Numbered from the stretch's first letter, positions 55,338 through 63,833 are shown. The stretch is 64,000 nt of DNA from Pseudomonas sp. K2I15 (GCF_002204795.1 NZ_NIXO01000008.1:85995-149994); one strand, 5' to 3'. Notes: generated by a model not told the origin, from the letters alone. Numbers and translations are program-made.

Positions 55338-55483
55338 GAAAGCGCCAGGAACCAATCTGGCTTGGCGGAGAGGTCGACGTCGATCCTCTCAAAGGGCACA
55401 TTCTTTTCCAGCAGCACGATGGCCGCTCGCTAAACGAACGGGTACAACGGATGACTGATGAGCGTAAGTTGAGCGGGCGGCAT
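55338..55483 (-). pseudogene. Glutathione S-transferase fragment with in-frame stop
   Basis: From the ATG at 55483 the frame reads the start of a GST N-terminal domain (LTLISHPLYPFV, then a TAG at 55430-55432, then RAAIVLLEKNVPFERIDVDL and SAKPDWFLALSPTG). The TAG stands where relatives have Gln (CAG), so one base change made it. The sequence then runs into the hairpin repeat, and the remaining roughly 170 residues are gone. It lies just after the SDR gene on the same strand, so it was probably the second gene of that operon. Confidence 0.75.
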
Positions 55484-55532
55484 GATGGTCTCTCGATAGG
55501 GTGGCGAGGGGATGGAATGAGTTCGGCTGTGG

Positions 55533-56291
55533 CTACAGCAACTGCCCGCCCGAGATGTCAAAAGTCGTCCCGTTAGCCCAGGCCATGTCATCGGACAGGA
55601 TCGCGGCAACAGCACCGCCTATATCGTCCGGTAGACCGACACGGCCCAGAGCGATGCCCTGTGCTACATAGGCGTTCACGTCCTTATTGTCGCGCACTGC
55701 TCCACCACCAAAGTCGGTTGCGATGGCGCCTGGAGCAATCGCATTCACTCGAATTCGACGCGGACCTAATTCTACGGCCATGTAACGGGTCAGCACCTCG
55801 ACTGCGGCCTTCACCGCCGCATAAATGCTGTACCCCGGCAGAGTGAAGCGCACGAAGCCGGAGGAAACGTTCAGGATACGACCGCCGTCCTCTACGAGTG
55901 GTAACAGCTTCTGAGTCAGAAAAATTGGACCGCGAAGGTGCGTGGCGACCAGTGAGTCAAACTGGTCCTCGGTCGCATCAGTAAAGTTCGCAAAGAGACC
56001 ATTGCCTGCATTATTGACGAGGAAGTCGAAGCGCTCGCGACCGAACTCGGTCATCAACGTATCAGTCACAGCGGCTGAAAAAGCCGGATAGCTGGTAGTG
56101 TCGGTGATGTCGAGCGGCAGCATCGCGGCCTTGCCGCCCTGAGCCTCGATCTCCTGCTTCAACGTCTCGGCTTCTGCAACGCCGCTGCGATAGGTACCGA
56201 TGATGTGGACGCCGCGCTTTGCGAGGTGAAGGGCCATGTTGCGGCCAAGGCCACGGCTGGCGCCAGTGATGAGTGCGATCTGGTTGGTCAT
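55533..56291 (-). CDS. Short-chain dehydrogenase/reductase
   Basis: A 252-residue classical SDR. It has the cofactor-binding TGASRGLG (about 9-16), NNAG (about 93-96), the catalytic Ser in NVSSG and the YxxxK pair in YSIYAAVKAA, and the C-terminal PDDIGGAVAAILSDDMAWANGTTFDISGG. An Arg near the end of the second strand (TYRSG) suggests NADPH use. It is divergent from the AraC gene, its probable regulator, and was followed by the broken GST gene. Substrate unknown. Confidence 0.92.
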   Translation of the reverse strand: MTNQIALITGASRGLGRNMALHLAKRGVHIIGTYRSGVAEAETLKQEIEAQGGKAAMLPLDITDTTSYPAFSAAVTDTLMTEFGRERFDFLVNNAGNGLFANFTDATEDQFDSLVATHLRGPIFLTQKLLPLVEDGGRILNVSSGFVRFTLPGYSIYAAVKAAVEVLTRYMAVELGPRRIRVNAIAPGAIATDFGGGAVRDNKDVNAYVAQGIALGRVGLPDDIGGAVAAILSDDMAWANGTTFDISGGQLL

Positions 56292-56448
56292 GGGCTGTCT
56301 CTGCTAGGTTGGGCGCGCCTTTCGGCGCTCTCTTGACCTGCTCAAGGTAGACACTAACCGGTTCGTAACCCACGCCCAATAAGCTCAATTTATTGCCTGA
56401 TTGTATCAATCATATTGTGTGGTGGAGTGGGGGAGGCATAATCGCCTC

Positions 56449-57339
56449 ATGAATAACGATCTTGCACCGCATCTTGCTATAGCCCTGCGCCATGCGCCAC
56501 CGGGCTTGACTGCCACACGGATCCCGCGTGTAGACCTCTGCGTCGGACAAGGCTCCACAGACAAGGCGCCATGCCTGTATCGCTCGATGATCTGCTTTAT
56601 CCTGCAAGGCTCGAAGCGCGTTGCGATTAACGAAAGTCTGCTGAGTTACGATAGTGAGCAATATCTCATTAGCGCGCTGGATCTACCTCTAATCGGACAG
56701 ATTCTTGATGCCGAAGGTGGGCAGCCCTACGTTGCGGTGTCGCTTGTGCTGGATCCGGCCATACTGGCGGAATTGGCGGCGATCATGCCGCCGGTTCGCG
56801 ATAGCGAACAAAAAGGGATTGGCATCACGATAAACCCGATGAACGCCTCGCTACGAGACACATTACTCCGCTTATTGTCACTGCTCGACACGCCTGCCGA
56901 TATCCCGGTTCTCGGCCCAATGGTCGAACGGGAATTGCTCTATCGTCTGCTACTGGGCCCTCAGGGGCGGCTGCTACGTCAGATTGCCCAGCCCGATGGC
57001 GCATTGAGTAGCATCCGGCGTGCCGTTGCCTGGATCAGGGACAATTACAATGCCCGACTTCGCATCGATGCGTTGTGCGATGCAAGCGGCATGAGCCGGG
57101 CAAGCCTGCATCGCCATTTTCTGTCGATGACAGGCCTCAGTCCCATCCGATATCAGAAACAGCTTAGATTGCAGGAAGCTCGCCAGCTTTTGCTTGCCGG
57201 CGAGCATCGCGCGTCTGACGTGGCGTTTGCTGTCGGCTATGAAAGCGCATCACAGTTTAGTCGAGAATATCTAAGGCAATTCGGCACATCGCCTGCCCGC
57301 GACGTACGTGAGATACGGCAGGCGATCGGAGGAAAATAG
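56449..57339 (+). CDS. AraC-family transcriptional regulator
   Basis: A 296-residue regulator with an N-terminal AraC_N-type ligand domain (about 20-175; CFILQGSKRVAINESLLSYDSEQYLI) and two helix-turn-helix motifs at about 195-290 (IDALCDASGMSRASLHRHFLSMTG and ASDVAFAVGYESASQFSREYLRQFG). The family often activates an adjacent SDR or oxidoreductase gene, which fits the divergent SDR here. The ATG at 56449 is the likely start, though no strong ribosome site is at ideal distance; the open frame begins 16 codons earlier. Confidence 0.88.
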   Translation: MNNDLAPHLAIALRHAPPGLTATRIPRVDLCVGQGSTDKAPCLYRSMICFILQGSKRVAINESLLSYDSEQYLISALDLPLIGQILDAEGGQPYVAVSLVLDPAILAELAAIMPPVRDSEQKGIGITINPMNASLRDTLLRLLSLLDTPADIPVLGPMVERELLYRLLLGPQGRLLRQIAQPDGALSSIRRAVAWIRDNYNARLRIDALCDASGMSRASLHRHFLSMTGLSPIRYQKQLRLQEARQLLLAGEHRASDVAFAVGYESASQFSREYLRQFGTSPARDVREIRQAIGGK

Positions 57340-57396
57340 GAAAAGGACCGTTCATCATCTGCCTGATGTAAAAGGCAGTTCGCCGAGAGACGTTTC

Positions 57397-57885
57397 GTGT
57401 GCCTTGATTCCCGAATGTGGATGAAGAAGACTCCATCCATTATGTCACTGGACTTCGTTCCCCATCTTTCCGGCAATGAAATCAAATGGCACAGGACATC
57501 AAAAACAGCACGACCTGATCTGACTTTCGATGTGCGAGATCGAGCGTTTGATATCTCATACAGCTACGGACCCGATGTCATAGCAACCAGCGCACCCGAT
57601 ATCCTCCGGGCAGCCATTCCAAAAGCGGAATCGTTTTGGAACGAGGCTCGTTCGATAGCCGACCTGCCTGGTGCTTTCGAGCGGGTCAAGCAGCATTTGT
57701 CGACTGGTGGCCTGGGTTTTTACAACTACATGCAACATCCTCTTGCATACGCGTTTGTATGGGCCATGAACGGCAAGCCCGACACAGCCGAAGAAGAGTT
57801 TCAACGCTATTCACAGCGTCTTTCAGAGGCGGCTCGAAAAAAACTCCGCAAGCTATTTAGTGATGCAGGCGGTCACCTTGGCTAA
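57397..57885 (+). CDS. Hypothetical protein of the accessory pocket
   Basis: An unrecognised protein of up to 162 residues without signal peptide or membrane segments. The middle (DILRAAIPKAESFWNEARSIADLPGAFERVKQHLS) and the end (EEEFQRYSQRLSEAARKKLRKLF) are helical and charged; FYNYMQHPLAYAFVWAMNGKPDTAEEE is a tetratricopeptide-like turn. The start is uncertain (GTG at 57397, ATG at 57415, 57421 or 57442), with no clear ribosome site, so a truncated 5' end is possible. Lower GC than the core genes. Confidence 0.5.
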   Translation: MCLDSRMWMKKTPSIMSLDFVPHLSGNEIKWHRTSKTARPDLTFDVRDRAFDISYSYGPDVIATSAPDILRAAIPKAESFWNEARSIADLPGAFERVKQHLSTGGLGFYNYMQHPLAYAFVWAMNGKPDTAEEEFQRYSQRLSEAARKKLRKLFSDAGGHLG

Positions 57886-58066
57886 GCGAGTACGACTTTT
57901 TCAACAGAATCGGCCGAAAGCCGCCATTGAGCGCGGCATGAGTGGCGACTCACTCAGCCGAAAACTGCAGCTTGGCTGCTCATCGCCGCTGAGCCGCTGT
58001 AGATACCTACAACGCCTCGGCGACTAGTCGATTGAGCTAGTTGAACAGCCTGAGCCACGGGCGGCC
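57886..58066. other. Gap with no gene
   Basis: 181 bases between the hypothetical gene and the DUF6124 gene. It contains short inverted words (GAGTGGCGACTCACTC, CGGCGACTAGTCG) but no open frame and no clear terminator. Confidence 0.5.
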
Positions 58067-58396
58067 TCAGCTACAAGGCACCTCCCGATCCATCAGCTTG
58101 CCCACCAACAACACCCCCAACTCACTGAGTTGGTGAATAGCCAACACCACATCACGGTCTTTGCCGCTCAGTTCTTCAGACAGATCAAGCAACAATGCAC
58201 TCACCGAGGCAAAGGTTTCATAGCTATTGGTAATCAGACTTTCACTGCTGGCATCAGCAGCAACACTGAACAGCGCACCCGACGGCGGGGCAGTTTTGGC
58301 GGGGGAGGGATTGAGATAGTGATCCAACGCACGCTGAGCAGCCTGCTGAAGTTTTGGATCGGGAGTTCCCGGCGGATTCGGCGTTACCTTAAACAT
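58067..58396 (-). CDS. DUF6124/DUF3077-type small Pseudomonas protein
   Basis: A 109-residue soluble protein. The start MFKVTPNPPGTPD and the SPAKTAPPSGALFSVAADASSESLI segment followed by a helical end (TFASVSALLLDLSEELSGKDRDVVLAIHQLSELGVLLVGKLMD) match a Pseudomonas-specific family of unknown function that is often present in several copies per genome. The ATG at 58396 has AGGA eight bases upstream. The gene has an unusually long, structured upstream region (58397-58650) that shares a conserved module with that of the 32-kb remnant. Confidence 0.8.
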   Translation of the reverse strand: MFKVTPNPPGTPDPKLQQAAQRALDHYLNPSPAKTAPPSGALFSVAADASSESLITNSYETFASVSALLLDLSEELSGKDRDVVLAIHQLSELGVLLVGKLMDREVPCS

Positions 58397-58650
58397 CGTT
58401 AAGTTCCTTGCTCGGGCCGCTACCCCGTTGCTACTAAACGAAGGGGTGGCAGCTGTACGCAGGTTAGTAGACCGGGGGAACCTAACAAAAACCGGCGCGC
58501 CCGAGGGCGCCCTACGCACAGCCACCATCAAGCACAGACAAGGACGTCCGACAGATGAAGCTCATGCACACGTTAGGTTGAACCTCGGGCTACTAAACCC
58601 GATCACTGAGGTTTCAGCGACCGAGCAACCTTAGAGAGGCCGACCCAGGT
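58397..58650 (-). promoter_or_regulatory. Structured leader of the DUF6124 gene, copy B
   Basis: In the transcript direction: a 9-bp hairpin with two G-U pairs (58600-58623), GGGTTTAGTAGC, then a domain closed by GGTGGC / GCCACC (58445-58526) that encloses a GGGCGCCC-type hairpin and a GTTAG / CTAAC hairpin, then a second GTTTAGTAGC and the ribosome site. The A-C mismatches that would form on the other strand indicate that the minus-strand RNA is the functional one. Confidence 0.6.
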
Positions 58651-58752
58651 GCACAAGCCGGCGGATTCTGACGCAACTGTAGGCAATGGAGCAAGGTGCC
58701 GTGCTCACGGCCTCAAGCCACGGGACTGAAATCAATCAGTCCCGTTTTTCTT
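58527..58752 (+). ncRNA. Possible plus-strand small RNA
   Basis: No gene on the plus strand explains the strong terminator at 58720-58752. Just before it is a second hairpin, GCCGTG / CACGGC (58698-58711). A transcript starting somewhere in the leader region and ending here would be a small RNA, partly antisense to the DUF6124 leader. The 5' end is unknown; the start given is arbitrary. Confidence 0.3.
58720..58752 (+). terminator. Rho-independent terminator, plus strand
   Basis: ACGGGACTGA / TCAGTCCCGT is a perfect 10-bp stem with a six-base loop, followed by TTTTTCTTT. On the minus strand the hairpin would lack a U-tract, so it serves plus-strand transcription, though it could also pause the MFS transcript whose stop is at 58755. 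Confidence 0.8.
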
Positions 58753-58754
58753 TC

Positions 58755-59981
58755 TCAGGCAGGTTGCGCCGCCAGGCTATTACTCACGTTACGCCCCAGC
58801 ACAAGCACCGTCACAAAACCTAAGCCCACCAAGGCCGTGGCCAAACTCAACAGCACCGAAGTACCCATTTTGTCGACAATCTGCCCGCCAAAGAACGAGC
58901 CCAGGGCAATGATCACCTGAAACAACGCTACAAACAGTGGCATGCCACGTTCCACATCCTTGGGCGCGACCACAAACATCCAGATACTGGCGCAGGCCGG
59001 GAAGGCGCCGAAGGCGAAGCCCCACAGTGCGATCAGCATCACGGCGCCGCTCATGCCGGTGGCGAAGTAGGGGAACAGGGCGGTGCTGGTGCCGATCATC
59101 AGGGCGACCAGCAACAGGGTGTTGCGCACGCTGCGGTTGGCGGCGAAGCCGGCGAAGACGTTGCCCATTACCCCGGCCACGCCGTAGAGCAGCAGCAGCG
59201 AGCCAATGGTCGGGCCGTCGAAGCCGGAGCTGTTTTTGAAGAACGGCGCGACGTAGGTGTAGGCGGCAAAGTGCGCCAGGCCGATCAGCAGGACGGCGAT
59301 CAAACCGACCCGGGCTTGTGGGTTGATGAACAGGGCCGGCAGGTCGCTGACGCGAATGGCTTTTTCCGGTTTGAGTCGGGGTAGCAGGAACATCTGCGCC
59401 AACAGCACCGGTATGCCCACCAGCGCGGTGACGAGGAAGGTCATGCGCCAGCCCATCAGGCCGCTCAGCCAGGTGCCGACGGGCACGCCGAGGACGGTGG
59501 CCAGCGTCACGCCCATCATGATGATCGAGGTGGCCTTCGCGACGCCCACGCCCTTGGGCGCCAGGCGGCCGCTGAGGGCAATGGCCGTGGCCCAGAAGCC
59601 GCCGATGCTGATGCCCAGCAGTACGCGGCCGAACAGCAGCAGGCTGAAGTCGCTGGCGTAGGCCACCACCATGTTGGCGATGATCATGATCAGCGTCAGG
59701 CCGATCAGCAGGTAGCGACGGTCCATGGCGCCAATGCCGATAGACAGCAACGGGGCGGCGAGGGCAGCCATGATGCCGGGCAGGGTGACCATCAGGCCGG
59801 CGTGGCCGGCGCTGATGCCGAGGTCGGCGGCGACGTCGTTGAGTACGCCCACCGGCAGGAACTCACTGGTCACCAGGGCGAAGGCGCCCACGGCGACCGA
59901 GAGGATCGCCAGCCACTGCTGTGCGACGGTTTGTTGATTATGTTCGGGGAGGCCGCTAGGGGCCTGGCTTGCGCTTGGCAT
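58755..59981 (-). CDS. MFS transporter (AraJ/NepI-like efflux)
   Basis: A 408-residue inner-membrane protein with 12 hydrophobic segments. The N-terminus (LSVAVGAFALVTSEFLPVGVLNDVAADLG) and the motif-A region (APLLSIGIGAMDRRYLLIG) match the DHA1 drug-efflux MFS group that contains AraJ, YdhP and NepI. It would export sugars, nucleosides or drugs by proton exchange; the substrate is not shown. The start at 59981 is the only good ATG. It is a single-gene unit. Confidence 0.88.
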   Translation of the reverse strand: MPSASQAPSGLPEHNQQTVAQQWLAILSVAVGAFALVTSEFLPVGVLNDVAADLGISAGHAGLMVTLPGIMAALAAPLLSIGIGAMDRRYLLIGLTLIMIIANMVVAYASDFSLLLFGRVLLGISIGGFWATAIALSGRLAPKGVGVAKATSIIMMGVTLATVLGVPVGTWLSGLMGWRMTFLVTALVGIPVLLAQMFLLPRLKPEKAIRVSDLPALFINPQARVGLIAVLLIGLAHFAAYTYVAPFFKNSSGFDGPTIGSLLLLYGVAGVMGNVFAGFAANRSVRNTLLLVALMIGTSTALFPYFATGMSGAVMLIALWGFAFGAFPACASIWMFVVAPKDVERGMPLFVALFQVIIALGSFFGGQIVDKMGTSVLLSLATALVGLGFVTVLVLGRNVSNSLAAQPA

Positions 59982-60151
59982 GGTGTTGGGTTCCGGGAGG
60001 AGATTTCGCCTGAAGACAGACGGGAGGGAGAAAGTGGAGGCGATTATAGGAAGGGGTCTTGGAAACCCAATAGGCGACCATTTCGATAGTAATCATCAGT
60101 CCCATCGATAAGACGCCCTGAGTAGAGCGCCCCAACTAACCTGCGCAATCT

Positions 60152-60697
60152 CTATGAAGACAGCCCACTTTTTTGCTCATCGATTTGCTGCATGAATGCG
60201 TCAAGTGCAGAAACAATCAGTGGGCGGATCGCTGGATCATTTGCGATGGCCTCAGCACTCAATTCCGTGGAAAGCAGATTTACGGATATTGATGCTTCTT
60301 CCACGATACACGCCGACATTGTTTCCAGGACCAGCCGAAGTGCTGCCTGCGCATGGGATGCACGCGGTGAGGCGTTGAAAAGAGCAACGGGTTTGCCCGG
60401 GAACTCCTCGGAGCTGACGAGCCAGTCCAGCATATTCTTGAATGAGCCGGGAATGCCGCGAGCGTACTCAGGGCAAGAGATCAGAACGCCGTCTGCGTGG
60501 GCGATACGTTGGCGTAAACGCATGATGGATTCAGGCGGTGTTTGCGTGAAGTCCGGATTGAAATGAGGTAACTGGCCAACCTCGTGATAGTGCGTTATCG
60601 ACAGCCCTTTGGGGCAGAGCGCCTCAGCCGCGCGCAAGAGCACTGAGTTGGAGGATGCCTCGCGAAGACTCCCTGAAATTGCAAGCAAACGCACCAT
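60152..60697 (-). CDS. NAD(P)H-dependent FMN reductase
   Basis: A 181-residue flavodoxin-fold flavoprotein. The FMN phosphate loop is ISGSLREASSNSVLLRAA (about 7-24). SCPEYARGIPGSFKNMLDWL (about 77-96) is the conserved second FMN motif of the NADPH-dependent FMN reductase / chromate reductase family. It reduces quinones, azo dyes or metals. The ATG at 60697 begins the fold; the open frame upstream overlaps the AraC gene. GGGAG lies 11 bases upstream. It may be transcribed with the AraC gene just before it. Confidence 0.88.
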   Translation of the reverse strand: MVRLLAISGSLREASSNSVLLRAAEALCPKGLSITHYHEVGQLPHFNPDFTQTPPESIMRLRQRIAHADGVLISCPEYARGIPGSFKNMLDWLVSSEEFPGKPVALFNASPRASHAQAALRLVLETMSACIVEEASISVNLLSTELSAEAIANDPAIRPLIVSALDAFMQQIDEQKSGLSS

Positions 60698-60762
60698 CTC
60701 AAACACGCTCCCTGATTGGTCGGGTGGGGAGTGTCGCATGAGGGCAATTGGCCGCACCACCG

Positions 60763-61584
60763 TTACATCGCCGCCCGCAACGACCGTGGCGAAAGCCCAT
60801 AGTGAGATTTGAACCTCACTGCAAACCGTGAAGCCGACGCATACCCGCACGCGCTGGAAATCTCCCCAATGGAATCCCTGGAGGTTTGCAGCTGTTGCAA
60901 GGCCGCCCCCAGGCGAACATTTTCCAGAATGGACCTGAAGCTCGCATCCTCGTTCGCCAGTTGCCGACGCAGGGTGGACTCACCCAAATTCAGCTGCTGC
61001 GCGACCGTGGCAACGGTCCAGTCCCTGGACAGGTTGCTACCGATCAGCCGCTGCACGCGCTCACTCAATGGATCGTTGCGATCCATCAGCAACGGCCCCG
61101 CCTGGCCGGCCAGGCACAGGCAGAGCAGCACGGCTTCGCCATAGTGGGTGCACAAGGTCGCCGGGGCGCCGGTGCTCAGTGCGATCAGCAATTGGTCCCA
61201 GGCTTGTCGGGTCTGTTTATCCAGGCGTATGCACAGGTCTGTACTGACGCTGCCCGAGGTCACGCGGGTGAACTGCGCGCCATAGCGGGCGACGAAATTA
61301 CGCAACACCACCACCGGAAAAGCCACCACATCAGCGATGTAGTCGCCCTGGGCACCGGGAAAGTTTGTCACGCCGACCTCGCGGCCCGCGGGCAGTAAAA
61401 TCAAATGCTGTGGGCCTGCGCGCATTTCCCGCTCGTCCCACTGCATCAGCTTTTGCCCTTGGCGCACGCGGCACAGGGCCGTCATGAAGATCGGCACGCG
61501 TTGCAGGGTGTGATGTTGCCGGGCCCTGATCACGCAGCGTTCGATGATGCTTTCCCGGTGCCGCAAACCTTCGTGAACATCCAT
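60763..61584 (-). CDS. AraC-family transcriptional regulator
   Basis: A 273-residue regulator with an N-terminal cupin-like ligand domain (about 20-130; LMQWDEREMRAGPQHLILLPAGREVGV) and two helix-turn-helix motifs at about 175-270 (VATVAQQLNLGESTLRRQLANEDASF and IGEISSACGYASASRFAVRFKSHYGLSPRSLR). The ATG at 61584 is 5 bases after the stop of the PEBP gene, so the two are co-transcribed; an upstream start would overlap that gene. Targets are unknown; the PEBP gene and the FMN reductase are candidates. Confidence 0.85.
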   Translation of the reverse strand: MDVHEGLRHRESIIERCVIRARQHHTLQRVPIFMTALCRVRQGQKLMQWDEREMRAGPQHLILLPAGREVGVTNFPGAQGDYIADVVAFPVVVLRNFVARYGAQFTRVTSGSVSTDLCIRLDKQTRQAWDQLLIALSTGAPATLCTHYGEAVLLCLCLAGQAGPLLMDRNDPLSERVQRLIGSNLSRDWTVATVAQQLNLGESTLRRQLANEDASFRSILENVRLGAALQQLQTSRDSIGEISSACGYASASRFAVRFKSHYGLSPRSLRAAM

Positions 61585-61589
61585 CGTGA

Positions 61590-62129
61590 CTAGCGTCCGT
61601 AAAGGGCCGTAATTGTGGCCTTGGCCAGGCTGTTGGCATTGAGCATGTAGCCGACCAGGGCGCCGCTGGACTGATTGTTGATCGGCAGCTTGTCGACTTT
61701 CAACGCCCACACGGTGAATTGATAGCGATGCGGTGCGTCACCCACCGGCGGGCATGCGCCGCCAAAGCCGGGCTGGCCGTAATCCGTGCGCCCTTGCACC
61801 GCTCCGGCAGGCAGGTTGGCGCCCACATTGGCCGGCACGCTGTTGACGGTGGTGGGCAGGTTGACCAGGGTCCAGTGCCACCAGCCGCTGCCGGTCGGGG
61901 CGTCGGGGTCGTAAACGGTAATGGCAAAGCTTTTGGTGCCCGCCGGGGCATTGGTCCAGGCCAGGGCAGGGGAGGTGTTGCCGCCGTTGCAGCCGAAGCC
62001 GTTGAATTCTTGCAGGTGAGTCAGCGGCCTTTGGTCCGCAATGTCCGGGCTGCTGAGTGAGAAGCTGGCGGCGTGCCCGCTGGCGGCCATGATCAGGGTG
62101 ATCGCAGGTGCAAGTGCTTTGAGTTTCAT
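61590..62129 (-). CDS. Periplasmic PEBP-like (YbhB/YbcL) protein
   Basis: A 179-residue protein with a signal peptide (about 1-21, ending GHAASF). The phosphatidylethanolamine-binding-protein fold is shown by NTSPALAWTNAPAGTKSFAITVYDPDAPTGSGWWHW (about 53-88), with the Asp-Pro-Asp and His of the ligand pocket, and by GPCPP-like GGACPPVGDAPHRYQFTVWAL. The family's function in bacteria is unclear. The ATG at 62129 begins the signal peptide. It is followed directly by the AraC gene and is the first gene of that unit. Confidence 0.9.
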   Translation of the reverse strand: MKLKALAPAITLIMAASGHAASFSLSSPDIADQRPLTHLQEFNGFGCNGGNTSPALAWTNAPAGTKSFAITVYDPDAPTGSGWWHWTLVNLPTTVNSVPANVGANLPAGAVQGRTDYGQPGFGGACPPVGDAPHRYQFTVWALKVDKLPINNQSSGALVGYMLNANSLAKATITALYGR

Positions 62130-62230
62130 CGCGGTGGTGTCCAGGCGTGGGTTTAGCGTTAAGCCTAAACAGCGCCGGGACGCAGGACTGCGCCGAAGCG
62201 CTCGATGATTGTGCCGAAATGCTCTGTCCA

Positions 62231-63094
62231 CTAAGCCTGAGTTCTCAGCGCCCTGATGATAAACGCATGCAGGCTATTGACCGCTTTAGAGCTGCGAGAC
62301 GCCCGGCTACGCAGAATCGAAACTTCCATGGGTTCAATGTTTCCCAAGCCGTGCTCGTCACCCAGTACCTGAAGCGAATCCTGCACGGTGCACTGGGTGA
62401 TCGCGGCAATCGCGAGCCCGCCCTCAACGGCAGCCACCTGGCCGGCAAGGCTGGAGCTGTTGTAGACCACCTTGAATTCGCGGCCTTGTTGGGTGAGTGA
62501 ATTCACCGCATAACGCCGAGCCAGGCTTGCGCTTTCGTAGACGGCGATAGGTATCGGGTCTCGCCGCCACAGTTCGAACTGCGGTGAGCCCACCCAAACC
62601 ATGGGCTCCTTGAACAGAAATGTACCGCTCTGAGGCGAGTCCCTGGACACCAGCGCCAGATCAAGGTCGCCGCTGCGCACACGCGGGATAAGCGCGGTCG
62701 ACTGTTCACACGTCAGTTCTATTTCTACGCCTGCGTAGCGCGGCGAAAAACGCTTCAGAAGCGGCGTGAGATACCTGGCCGCATAGTCTTCCGCGACGCC
62801 CAGGCGGATGCGTCCGGTTAGCTCTTCACCGTGAAACGCCGCTTGGGTCTCGGCGTGAAGGGCGAGCATGCGACGGGCGTAGCTCAGCAGCGTCTGGCCG
62901 TCTGCGGTCAGTTGAAGGTGCCTGGGGCCACGACTCAACAACTGCCGTCCAAGCGCGGCTTCAAGCTTTTTCATCTGCATGCTGACGGCGGATTGCGACC
63001 GGTTGACCTCGTGGGCAGCGCCAGACAGCGAACCGGCATCCACTACCGCCACGAAGCATTTGAGCCAATCGAGTTGCAGATCACTGGCTGGCAT
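62231..63094 (-). CDS. LysR-type transcriptional regulator
   Basis: A 287-residue regulator with the N-terminal winged helix-turn-helix at about 8-65 (CFVAVVDAGSLSGAAHEVNRSQSAVSMQMKKLEAALG) and an effector domain beginning near 95 (GRIRLGVAEDYAARYLTPLLKRF). It is divergent from the LysE-type exporter at 63207, its likely target, with a 112-base gap. The downstream PEBP gene starts 101 bases later on the same strand. Confidence 0.88.
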   Translation of the reverse strand: MPASDLQLDWLKCFVAVVDAGSLSGAAHEVNRSQSAVSMQMKKLEAALGRQLLSRGPRHLQLTADGQTLLSYARRMLALHAETQAAFHGEELTGRIRLGVAEDYAARYLTPLLKRFSPRYAGVEIELTCEQSTALIPRVRSGDLDLALVSRDSPQSGTFLFKEPMVWVGSPQFELWRRDPIPIAVYESASLARRYAVNSLTQQGREFKVVYNSSSLAGQVAAVEGGLAIAAITQCTVQDSLQVLGDEHGLGNIEPMEVSILRSRASRSSKAVNSLHAFIIRALRTQA

Positions 63095-63206
63095 CGCGGT
63101 TACCTCTATTCGTTAATCGAATGGCTGTGACGTGAATTATGCGCTTTTCATGATCGTTTGTTCACCCGCAAGATCTTGGCTGAACCAACACCTACTGGAT
63201 CGGATC

Positions 63207-63815
63207 ATGCCATTTGAGACCTGGTTGCTTTACCTGGTTACCTGCTGCGGTATCGCGGTAGTGCCAGGGCCCAATGCGTTATTGGTGCTTACCCATGGAG
63301 CCCTTCACGGGAGTCGCAAAACGCTGTTTACGATTACCGGCGGCGTGCTCGGTTTTGCAATCGTGCTTTCGTTTTGCGCCTTGGGGTTGGGTGCGCTGAT
63401 CCAGGCGTCGGCCAGTTGGTTCACGGCGTTGAAGGTGGTTGGCGGGTTGTATCTGATCTGGCTGGGCTTCGGGCTGTGGCGGGCGGCACCGGTCAGTCTT
63501 GAGGCGACCGGCGCTACCGGTTCGCGGCGGTGGTCGCTGTTCCGTCAGGGCCTGGTATCGGCTATTTCGAACCCCAAAGCCTTGCTGCTTTTTACCGCGT
63601 TTATTCCACCGTTCCTGGATCCGCACAGAAGCATCATCGCGCAGACGGTTACCATCGCGTTGACCTACGCCGTCGTGGAGTTCGTCGTGGAGTATTTGGT
63701 GGCCAGCGCAGCGCACCGGGTCAGGCCCTGGTTGGCCCGAACCGGGCGCCGGTTCAATAAAGTCTGTGGCGGTTTTTTTGTACTGTTTGGGTTGGCGCTG
63801 CCTATCCATGCCTGA
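63207..63815 (+). CDS. LysE/RhtB family amino-acid exporter
   Basis: A 202-residue inner-membrane protein with six hydrophobic segments. The motifs VVPGPNALLVLTHGALHGSRK near the N-terminus and GLVSAISNPKALLLFTAFIPPF in the middle place it in the LysE/RhtB family. The ATG at 63207 starts the first helix; an upstream start at 63132 would add an unlikely 25 residues. The divergent LysR gene is its probable regulator, the classic ArgP-LysE layout, but the amino acid exported is not known. Confidence 0.9.
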   Translation: MPFETWLLYLVTCCGIAVVPGPNALLVLTHGALHGSRKTLFTITGGVLGFAIVLSFCALGLGALIQASASWFTALKVVGGLYLIWLGFGLWRAAPVSLEATGATGSRRWSLFRQGLVSAISNPKALLLFTAFIPPFLDPHRSIIAQTVTIALTYAVVEFVVEYLVASAAHRVRPWLARTGRRFNKVCGGFFVLFGLALPIHA

Positions 63816-63833
63816 GGGCTCATCGGTAGGTTC

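Noticed and set aside
55430..55432. TAG in the GST fragment as a recoded amino acid
   Set aside because: The selenium genes present use UGA if anything, not UAG, and the fragment is also truncated downstream, so a nonsense mutation is the simpler explanation.
58479..58578. ACCTAAC and GTTAGGT words bounding about 100 bases, as in integron attC sites
   Set aside because: The seven-base core words fit the RYYYAAC / GTTRRRY consensus, but the inner sequence lacks the extended imperfect palindrome of attC sites and there is no integrase or cassette array; the words are better explained by the RNA-like stems.
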